From Candidatus Eiseniibacteriota bacterium (lineage in GTDB: Bacteria; Arandabacterota; Arandabacteria; JAGLYR01): DNA of 6,823 nucleotides. Location: NCBI GenBank assembly GCA_023132135.1, contig JAGLYR010000248.1:1-6823 (forward strand). Reading direction: 5' to 3'. This document shows positions 1-5,105 of the stretch, piece after piece. The translations under genes and the position numbers were made by a program. The first letter of the stretch is position 1. Every line of letters begins with the position of its first letter. The notes beneath the pieces are model-generated. The model was not told where the DNA came from and did no database searches. It saw nothing but the letters and a program-made list of their open reading frames with translations.

Positions 1-247
1 GCAAGCAATCTCCAGGAAACACAAGGGCCCTGTTCATCCGCACTCCACAATGGATGAGCAACGGCACTACCGCCAGCCGGCTGCAGGCCTGGCACAGACC
101 TTGCGTCAACCAGTGAGTACAACTGAATAGGGTTCGCCCCCAAACTTCGACGCATCCCTGCAGTGTTGGTGATGCTCTTTCCCTAGACCGACTTCAACTC
201 TCTTGACGCGCGGACCTGCTGGGGATCGGCACACGGCTACTGCGGGG
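1..247. other. Region downstream of the operon with no supported gene
   Basis: I see no recognisable gene here. One plus-strand frame is open from the window edge to a TAG at 128-130 (about 42 codons), but its translation resembles nothing I know and has no family motif. It could be the tail of a gene entering from the left or chance. No tRNA, repeat array or insertion-sequence end is apparent. The terminator at 248-287 closes this stretch on the operon side. Confidence 0.5.
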
Positions 248-287
248 AAAAACAGGAGCGGGTCACACTGATCCGCTCCTGTTTTTT
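248..287 (-). terminator. Rho-independent terminator at the end of the BMC operon, probably bidirectional
   Basis: The arms 248-265 and 269-286 pair over 18 bp with one G-U wobble (262/272) and a 3-base loop at 266-268. The GC-rich core is CAGGAGCGG/CCGCTCCTG. Read on the minus strand, the hairpin starts about 40 nt after the class II aldolase stop and ends in five T's. Read on the plus strand it ends in six T's. It can therefore stop the BMC transcript and also any transcript arriving from the left. Confidence 0.9.
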
Positions 288-325
288 CGTACAACGCCCT
301 TCTCCGGAACGGCGACTGGTCTTGC

Positions 326-1018
326 TCAGGCGTCCTTCCCGCAAGTTCCGCACAGATTGCACAGACTCGACCCATCCCCCAGGCCCATCTGCTTCCTGAT
401 TTCCTCCAGACGGTTGACTTCGTCGGCCGTCAGTGTTTTCAGGTTTCCCACCTGGCGCGCTGCATGGGTCACGCGGGCGCAGTACTCCACCTTCTCCAGC
501 TTCCGGAAAGCATCTGTCAGATCCTTTCCGACGGTGAGGGACCCATGGCGATCCAGAACCAGTGCGTCATGCTTGCGCACCAGGGACCGGATCGCCTCCG
601 GCCCTTCCCGTGATGAGGGAGTTGCATAGGCCGCCGTGGGAATGCATCCGAAGACCAGAACGATCTCCGGGATCACACACTGGGCGAGAGACAGACCCGC
701 CAGGGTGAGCGCAGTGGTGATGGGAGGGTGCGCGTGAATGATGGCGCGAATGTCCGGTCTCTCTTGGTAAGCCGCTATGTGCATCGGGAGCTCACTGGAG
801 GGATCCGCCGGGCCCGAGAGAACCCTGCCGGCGAAGTCCGCGTACACCAGATCGCTCGGACCAAGCTCGCCCAGGCACGAACCCGAGGGTGTGATGAGGA
901 GCGTGTCCCCCGTGGCTCGAACACTGATATTCCCATCCGTCGCGGCCACCAGGTCTTTTGCATAGACCTTGCGCCCGATCTCAACGATTTCCTTCCGGAT
1001 CTGCCATTCGCCGCGCAT
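326..1018 (-). CDS. Class II (zinc-dependent) aldolase, fuculose/rhamnulose-phosphate aldolase-like, BMC-associated, with C-terminal Cys cluster
   Basis: A 230-residue protein of the class II aldolase/adducin (FucA/AraD) family, near the usual length for FucA. Visible motifs: GNISVR at 29-34, TPSG at 43-46, SSELPMH at 74-80 with candidate catalytic Glu76, zinc-ligand pair His95/His97 in HAHPP, and third ligand His158 in RHGSLTVG (commonly HHG). By family knowledge such enzymes split sugar 1-phosphates into dihydroxyacetone phosphate and an aldehyde such as lactaldehyde. AraD-type epimerases share the fold, so the substrate is uncertain. The C-terminus carries CNLCGTC (Cys220, 223, 226), unlike E. 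coli FucA as I recall it. It is the last gene, 30 nt after BMC-P 3. Its Shine-Dalgarno is weak (GAGAGG about 15 nt upstream), but the start fits the family N-terminus. As part of the operon it is probably a cargo enzyme, though I see no clear encapsulation peptide. Confidence 0.9.
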   Translation of the reverse strand: MRGEWQIRKEIVEIGRKVYAKDLVAATDGNISVRATGDTLLITPSGSCLGELGPSDLVYADFAGRVLSGPADPSSELPMHIAAYQERPDIRAIIHAHPPITTALTLAGLSLAQCVIPEIVLVFGCIPTAAYATPSSREGPEAIRSLVRKHDALVLDRHGSLTVGKDLTDAFRKLEKVEYCARVTHAARQVGNLKTLTADEVNRLEEIRKQMGLGDGSSLCNLCGTCGKDA

Positions 1019-1048
1019 GGGAAAGAGACAGGACCTCTCTGGCGTAAA

Positions 1049-1321
1049 CTAGCCGGTCCACTGAATCTCGTCGACGATGCCGATGATGATGGACCGGATC
1101 GGCGCGTTGTCCTCGTCCACAATCTGCCGGGCCGAGTTACCCTCGTCGATCATGAGCACAAGATCGCCCACCCCGGCATCCACCGAATCGATCGCGAGGA
1201 GGTACCCTCCCTCCTCGCTCCCATCGGGCCGGATGCGATCGACCAGAAGCAGACGCCGGTTGTCGTAGAAGGGATGGTTGATCGTTGAGTAGACGGTTCC
1301 CCTGACCATTCCCAGGATCAC
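1049..1321 (-). CDS. BMC-P shell vertex protein 3 (EutN/CcmL family), GTG start
   Basis: A 90-residue single-domain EutN/CcmL (Pfam BMC-P) protein. These form pentamers that cap the vertices of the polyhedral shell. The N-terminal MVRGTV strand, the GVGDLVLMIDEGNSAR segment at 50-65 (the family's GxGExVL...GSSAR signature) and the closing IIIGIVDEIQ are clear. I chose the GTG at 1319-1321 because it gives the family's I-L-G-x-V-x-G-T-V beginning, has AGGAGA 7 nt upstream, and overlaps the previous gene's TGA as GTGA. The reading frame stays open upstream to an ATG at 1654, but that extension only antiparallels BMC-P 2 and is spurious. The overlap implies translational coupling. It is one of three BMC-P paralogues here. 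Confidence 0.92.
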   Translation of the reverse strand: MILGMVRGTVYSTINHPFYDNRRLLLVDRIRPDGSEEGGYLLAIDSVDAGVGDLVLMIDEGNSARQIVDEDNAPIRSIIIGIVDEIQWTG

Positions 1322-1605
1322 GGCCGGATCTCCTCGCCTTCCCGCGTGGCCCCGTCCACAATGCCCACGATGGCATGGTCGACCGGGACAAACCAGGGAT
1401 CGAGGGTCAGGGCGGCCTCGCGCGAGGCCTCGTAGTAGATGAACTCGCCGGGCCCCGCCATGCCCGTGGAGTCCGCCGCTACGAAAGGATCGCCCTTGGG
1501 CTTCGCGTGCTTGTCCAGCGGTTCCACCAGAAGCATCGGGACACCCTTCAGCCCCTGGTAGACCACGCAGGGAACCACCGTTCCAACCACCCGGCCAAGG
1601 TGCAT
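1318..1605 (-). CDS. BMC-P shell vertex protein 2 (EutN/CcmL family), divergent
   Basis: A 95-residue EutN/CcmL-family pentamer protein. The N-terminus MHLGRVVGTVVP and the core FVAADSTGMAGPGEFIYYEASREAALTL (residues 41-68, split here by family position: AADSTGMAGPGEF then the variant tail) identify it, as does AIVGIVDG at 78-85. The usual GSSAR segment after the conserved GxGE is replaced by ASREAA, marking a BMC-P subfamily different from the other two here. It starts 5 nt after the BMC-T stop, with AGGG about 8 nt upstream inside that gene, and its TGA overlaps the GTG of the next gene. Expected role: vertex cap, possibly at a distinct set of vertices or with a distinct partner. Confidence 0.93.
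   Translation of the reverse strand: MHLGRVVGTVVPCVVYQGLKGVPMLLVEPLDKHAKPKGDPFVAADSTGMAGPGEFIYYEASREAALTLDPWFVPVDHAIVGIVDGATREGEEIRP
1329..1334 (-). promoter_or_regulatory. Shine-Dalgarno site fixing the GTG start of BMC-P 3
   Basis: AGGAGA on the minus strand, 7 nt before the GTG at 1319-1321 and inside the 3' end of BMC-P 2. It supports the non-ATG start over the much longer open frame. Confidence 0.7.
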
Positions 1606-1610
1606 TGCGG

Positions 1611-2198
1611 CTATCCCTTCTGCCGTTGGGGACGGAAGCGGGTGGAATCGCCAATCTTCCGGATCATGTCCTCGTGGAGAACCGGAATCACAGTCTGCTG
1701 GATCCAGATCCGGCGGTCCCTGATTCTGGCAACCCCGATCTCTACCGCCGCTTCCACATCGTGAATCTTGCCCGTGAAGAGCGCCATTCCCTTCCCACCC
1801 AGACCATCGCCCAGCCGGATTTCCATGATCCTCACTTCCGCGCCCTTCACCCCGGCATCCGCCGCGTCGATCACCGGAGCCACGTTGGCGGTCTCAATCA
1901 CACCCAGCGCGTCGTACTTGCCCTTCTGCCGCTTTCCCAGAATGGCATCGCGAACGGTGGGATGCACCGCGGGAAGCATGACCTTGTCCACCACTGCATC
2001 CCCACCCACACGGATGGCTTCGTCAAACGACTCCTCCACCGCGGCGACCGCTCCCCCGATCAGAATCAGGTACTTGCCCCGCTGGATGGTCCCCACCTGG
2101 ATAATCTCGATGGGCGCCTTTTTCACCATAGCGTCGGCTGCAGTGGCTCCGACAGCGATACTATTCAACTCTATCAATGCCAAGGCTGGTTGTTCCAT
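1611..2198 (-). CDS. BMC-T trimeric tandem-domain shell protein (single-layer type)
   Basis: A 195-residue protein with two fused BMC domains. Domain 1 (about 5-85) has ALALIELNSIAVGATAADAM; domain 2 (about 95-178) has ALGVIETANVAPVIDAADAG. Such BMC-T proteins form trimers shaped like hexamers that tile the shell facets. The pore-facing loops appear to be QVGTIQRGKY (34-43) and RLGDGLGGKG (128-137), the second rich in glycine. I see no Cys suggesting a PduT-like iron-sulfur site. Domain order is canonical (not permuted), as in PduT or the single-layer BMC-T of H. ochraceum. A short basic tail follows the second domain (residues 186-195). The start is the second of two TAATG junctions, reached from the mini-ORF at 2198-2236. 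The local Shine-Dalgarno is poor, so translation probably depends on coupling. Confidence 0.92.
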   Translation of the reverse strand: MEQPALALIELNSIAVGATAADAMVKKAPIEIIQVGTIQRGKYLILIGGAVAAVEESFDEAIRVGGDAVVDKVMLPAVHPTVRDAILGKRQKGKYDALGVIETANVAPVIDAADAGVKGAEVRIMEIRLGDGLGGKGMALFTGKIHDVEAAVEIGVARIRDRRIWIQQTVIPVLHEDMIRKIGDSTRFRPQRQKG

Positions 2199-2238
2199 TA
2201 TGCGATCTCAACAAGTGAAAAGGATGGTTGTTCCATTA
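2187..2238 (-). repeat. 14-bp exact direct repeat from a diverged tandem copy of a gene start
   Basis: TAATGGAACAACCA (minus strand) occurs at 2225-2238 and 2187-2200, with a period of 38 bp. Each copy holds a stop codon overlapping an ATG (TAATG). The upstream copy joins the aldehyde dehydrogenase stop to the mini-ORF. The downstream copy joins the mini-ORF stop to the BMC-T start. Confidence 0.9.
2198..2236 (-). other. 12-codon mini-ORF mimicking the BMC-T N-terminus (start duplication or gene remnant)
   Basis: The frame ATG...TAA encodes MEQPSFSLVEIA, closely matching the next gene's start, MEQPALALIELNSIA. It begins on the last base of the aldehyde dehydrogenase TAA stop and ends on the first base of the BMC-T ATG, giving TAATG on both sides. 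The first 12 bases are identical to the BMC-T start, then the copies diverge mostly conservatively. It may be a remnant of a duplicated or deleted BMC gene, a termination-reinitiation coupler, or both. Whether it is translated cannot be told from sequence. Confidence 0.55.
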
Positions 2239-3681
2239 GACGATCCTGAAGTGATCCACCAATACACACCGGCGTTCCCGGGCAAAATTCCTCGGGCCCG
2301 TCACTCCCTCGCCCGTGGGCGAGGCAATGGAAAACGAACAGTGACCCTCTCCGCCGAAACCGAGCCCGGCGACGGCCGGTCCGTTCTTGACGAAAATACT
2401 GCAGTCCATCGTCCTGGCCATACGGCTCAGGTTGTCCAGATTCCTGGAGTGCATGATGGCCGAGTGCCTGAATCCATGCTCGACCTTCAGCGCCAGGTCG
2501 ATGCCCTCATCCGCGCTCCGGACCCTCACCAGCGGCAGGATGGGCGTCATCTGCTCGCTCAGCACGAGCGGGTGATCCGCATCCGTCTCAACGACTGCCA
2601 GACGGATCTCCGGGCCAACGTTCACGCCAATCTTCGACAGAATCACGTCCACATTCCTGCCGATCAGGGACTTCTCCACCGCCGGGATCTTCCCGGGCTC
2701 CCTCTCGGGGAAAAGCACCCGCTCCATCTGGCGAAGCTGGACTGTCGTCAGCACGACAGCGCCCTGCCGTTTCATTGATGCGAGCAGGGCATCGGCGATG
2801 GAACTGACCGCCAGGATCTCCTTCTCGCAAACACAGACAATGTTGTTGTCGAAGGACGCACCCCGGACGATGTCCCGGCCGGCCTGATCCAGATCCGCCG
2901 TCTCATCCACCACCACGGGCGGGTTCCCGGGACCGGCGCAAATGGCGCGCTTGCCGCTCCGCATTGCCGCCTTGACCACACCCGCACCACCCGTGATGCA
3001 GAGCAGGCGGACCCCCGCGTGTTTCATCAATTCCTGCGCGGACTCGATCGTCGGTTCGGCCAGCGTGGTGACAACATTGGGAGGCCCCCCGGCTTCCCGG
3101 ATCGCTTGATTGATAAGCGCGACGGTCCGGATGGAGACCTTCCTGGCCGAGGGATGCACATTGAAGACAACACTGTTGCCCGCAGCCACCATTCCGATGG
3201 TATTGCAGATGATGGTTGAGGTGGCGTTGGTCACGGGCGTGATGGAACCGATGACGCCGTAGGGTGCGGCCTCAAAGAGCGCGAGCCCGTGATCTCCGGA
3301 TCGGGCCGTGGGCGTCAGGACCTCGGGCCCGGGAGTCTTCTCCGCCGCAAGACGGTTCTTGGCGGTTTTGTCTTCCGGGCGCCCAAAGCCGGTCTCTGCC
3401 ACGGTTTCGGCTGCCAGCGGTTCCGCGTGCTCCAGGATCATCTTCCGGATCCCGGAGATGATCCTGTTTCGATCGGACAACGTCATCGCCACGAGAGCCC
3501 GCTGGGCCTCGGCGGCCGCGCGGACTGCGGAGTCGATGTCAGCGAACACTCCCTCCGTCAACCGGTCCGATAGCGCGGCAGACGGCGCCGGGGATGGCGC
3601 GGACACGCCCGGTCCCCCGAGCGATGCCACCACTCTGCGGGCAATGTCCCGGACCTGATCGTCTGTCATCTGAACCGCCAT
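2236..3681 (-). CDS. CoA-acylating aldehyde dehydrogenase (PduP/EutE-like) with N-terminal encapsulation peptide
   Basis: A 481-residue enzyme of the BMC aldehyde dehydrogenase family, similar in length to PduP and EutE. It oxidises an aldehyde with NAD+ and CoA to acyl-CoA inside the compartment. Residues 6-22 (DDQVRDIARRVVASLGG) form an amphipathic helix followed by a Pro/Ala/Ser linker (24-36), the classic encapsulation peptide layout. Further motifs: GSITPVTNAT at 145-154 and GGAGVVKAA at 231-239 in the nucleotide-binding part, GASFDNNIVCVCEKE at 274-288 with candidate catalytic Cys283 (compare NNLPCIAEKE in PduP), and SEQMTPILPLV at 375-385. A GGGAG Shine-Dalgarno lies 7 nt before the ATG; Met5 is a possible alternative start. 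An 85-nt gap separates it from BMC-P 1. With DERA in the operon, acetaldehyde is a likely substrate; lactaldehyde from the class II aldolase is another. Confidence 0.95.
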   Translation of the reverse strand: MAVQMTDDQVRDIARRVVASLGGPGVSAPSPAPSAALSDRLTEGVFADIDSAVRAAAEAQRALVAMTLSDRNRIISGIRKMILEHAEPLAAETVAETGFGRPEDKTAKNRLAAEKTPGPEVLTPTARSGDHGLALFEAAPYGVIGSITPVTNATSTIICNTIGMVAAGNSVVFNVHPSARKVSIRTVALINQAIREAGGPPNVVTTLAEPTIESAQELMKHAGVRLLCITGGAGVVKAAMRSGKRAICAGPGNPPVVVDETADLDQAGRDIVRGASFDNNIVCVCEKEILAVSSIADALLASMKRQGAVVLTTVQLRQMERVLFPEREPGKIPAVEKSLIGRNVDVILSKIGVNVGPEIRLAVVETDADHPLVLSEQMTPILPLVRVRSADEGIDLALKVEHGFRHSAIMHSRNLDNLSRMARTMDCSIFVKNGPAVAGLGFGGEGHCSFSIASPTGEGVTGPRNFARERRCVLVDHFRIV

Positions 3682-3767
3682 ACCCCTACTCCCAAAATGG
3701 AGTCAGCACAGATCTCCTGCAATGCGGCTCTCCAAACAGGGATATCCTCACTCGTCCCGAGACCGGG

Positions 3768-4055
3768 CTACTTCTTGTACTTGACCTTCCCCCCCACTTC
3801 CCAGGAATCCACGATGGCCATGATCACAGCATCACACGGCCGCCGGTCGGTCGCCACAGTCTGGCGGGCCGAGCTCCCCGAAGCGTAGAGGACAATCTCA
3901 CCCACCCCGGACCCAACAGCGTCCGCCGCCACGACGAATGCACCCTTGGGTTTTCCCTCGAGGTCGACCTGCTGCAGGAGCATGAAGCGTAGACCTTCCA
4001 TGCTCTGCTCCTTGCGCGTCGCCACAACCGTGCCGACCACCCTGGCCAGGATCAT
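3768..4055 (-). CDS. BMC-P shell vertex protein 1 (EutN/CcmL family)
   Basis: A 95-residue EutN/CcmL-family protein that forms vertex pentamers. The N-terminus [13 protein letters not shown], the segment [22 protein letters not shown] (43-64; signature GxGEIVL...GSSAR) and AIVDSW at 80-85 match the family closely. It is the most canonical of the three BMC-P proteins here. The C-terminal tail is Lys-rich (GGKVKYKK). An excellent Shine-Dalgarno, AAGGAG, lies 5 nt before the ATG. It follows the BMC-H stop by 18 nt, so the two shell genes are surely co-transcribed. Confidence 0.95.
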   Translation of the reverse strand: MILARVVGTVVATRKEQSMEGLRFMLLQQVDLEGKPKGAFVVAADAVGSGVGEIVLYASGSSARQTVATDRRPCDAVIMAIVDSWEVGGKVKYKK

Positions 4056-4073
4056 GGTAACTCCTTATTCTTC

Positions 4074-4388
4074 CTACTTGCCCGTCTTTTTCAGTTCCGC
4101 CCGGACTTGCTCCAGACGTCCCAGCGGAAGTACCAGATCGACATTCGTGTGCGGACGAGCAATCACGTGGACGGCGACAATCTCACCGACCTTCGAAGCA
4201 CTCGCCTGGCCCGCGTCGCAGGCCGCCTTGACCGCCGCCACGTCTCCCCGGATCACCGCAGTGACGTACCCGCCACCGATCTTTTCGTAGTAGACGAGCT
4301 CCACCTTTGCCGCCTTCACCATCGCATCCGCCGCCTCCACCATGGCGGCAAAGCTCCGGGTCTCGATCATGCCAAGGGCTTCTGCCAT
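4074..4388 (-). CDS. BMC-H hexameric shell protein (PduA/EutM/CcmK type)
   Basis: A 104-residue single BMC domain, the usual length for the main facet protein, forming hexamers that tile the shell. Visible hallmarks: [20 protein letters not shown] at 4-23; Lys25 at the hexamer edge; pore loop [15 protein letters not shown] at 36-50, with Gly-Gly-Gly where PduA has GSG; and RPH at 78-80, the edge Arg that stacks on the neighbour's Lys. The small glycine pore is consistent with passage of small polar metabolites, but this is inference. It is the only BMC-H in the window and has a strong AGGGAGG ribosome-binding site 9 nt before the ATG. A 68-nt spacer separates it from the upstream BMC-T, which fits a need for high expression. 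Confidence 0.97.
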   Translation of the reverse strand: MAEALGMIETRSFAAMVEAADAMVKAAKVELVYYEKIGGGYVTAVIRGDVAAVKAACDAGQASASKVGEIVAVHVIARPHTNVDLVLPLGRLEQVRAELKKTGK

Positions 4389-4397
4389 TGTAGACTG

Positions 4398-4404
4398 CCT
4401 CCCT
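4398..4404 (-). promoter_or_regulatory. Strong Shine-Dalgarno site of the BMC-H gene
   Basis: AGGGAGG on the minus strand, 9 nt before the ATG at 4388. It is one of the two strongest ribosome-binding sites in the operon, as expected for the most abundant shell subunit. Confidence 0.7.
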
Positions 4405-4456
4405 GGAATGGTTTGTCTTCGACTGCCGTTCGCGGGCCCACTCCTCCCGCTCCCGG

Positions 4457-5077
4457 CTACTTCTTCATGACTCTTCCTGTTATTGCCTCAATGGACTCGA
4501 CTGCCGCGCGCCAGCCAACATCAATGTCTCTCTCTTCCCCCCCAAGATAGACCCGGCCAAAACTCCCGAAGGCACGAACCTCAAGGATGTTGATCTCCGA
4601 AGCCTTCTCGGCCTCGTTTGCCGCCAGCGCCGCATAGGCCGCAGGCTCGACCTCCATCACGTAGAGCGTCTGGCCGGGGATGATCATGTTTCCGTGCCGC
4701 ATCCGGTTGATGAGCTGGGTCTGGTAATCATCAATCCGGCGGATCACCTGGCTGGTGAGGATTCTGGGTTTCCAGCGGTCCTCCTCCTTGAGATTGAGGG
4801 CCTGCAGAATCGCCCGCCCTGCCTGACGAACGTCCGCCTGGGATTCGGAGTGAATCTCCAGAAGCCCGTACAGCCTTTCCACAATCTGCATCCCGGGGGT
4901 CACTCGCGTCGACTTGAGCGCCACATCCGTGATCCGGTTGATCTCAATTCCGGGAGAAATCTCCACGTACAGGCACGTCATGTGGGCGATGGGCAGGAAG
5001 CCTTGGGCTGTCGTCCCCATGAAAGCGGCGTGCTGCGGCTGAAGGTTGTCGAGGAACACGTACGACCTGAGATCCAT
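4457..5077 (-). CDS. BMC-T trimeric shell protein, circularly permuted (CsoS1D/H. ochraceum-like) type
   Basis: A 206-residue tandem BMC protein. Repeat 1 covers about 1-95 ([20 protein letters not shown], then [20 protein letters not shown] at 40-59); repeat 2 covers about 103-206 ([20 protein letters not shown], then [20 protein letters not shown] at 144-163). The LQPQ...GFLP start and the position of the helix-rich TDVALK and ANEAEKA segments after the first strands indicate permuted BMC domains, as in CsoS1D and the H. ochraceum BMC-T proteins. Members of this group form trimers, some stacking face to face with a gated central pore. ERLYG at 67-71 contains the Glu-Arg pair that in CsoS1D-like proteins lines the gate, by analogy. 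The gene starts 28 nt after the RpiB-DERA stop, with GGAG 5 nt before the ATG. It could be the main conduit for large substrates or cofactors such as sugar phosphate, NAD+ or CoA. Confidence 0.88.
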   Translation of the reverse strand: MDLRSYVFLDNLQPQHAAFMGTTAQGFLPIAHMTCLYVEISPGIEINRITDVALKSTRVTPGMQIVERLYGLLEIHSESQADVRQAGRAILQALNLKEEDRWKPRILTSQVIRRIDDYQTQLINRMRHGNMIIPGQTLYVMEVEPAAYAALAANEAEKASEINILEVRAFGSFGRVYLGGEERDIDVGWRAAVESIEAITGRVMKK

Positions 5078-5105
5078 GGAGTCTCCCCGCGTTGTACAGA
5101 CCCGT

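Noticed and set aside
106-375. Minus-strand open frame of 89 codons downstream of the operon
   Set aside because: It overlaps the 3' end of the class II aldolase in another frame and runs through the terminator hairpin. No motif was recognised.
1322-1654. N-terminal extension of BMC-P 3 to an ATG at 1654
   Set aside because: The extension is the wrong frame of BMC-P 2 (Gly/Arg-rich, no domain). The GTG at 1321 has a good Shine-Dalgarno and gives the exact family N-terminus.
1768-2778. Plus-strand open frame of 336 codons
   Set aside because: It lies antisense across BMC-T and the aldehyde dehydrogenase, both with clear family motifs. Its translation is rich in Pro, Ser and Arg with no motifs, typical of a shadow frame in GC-rich DNA.
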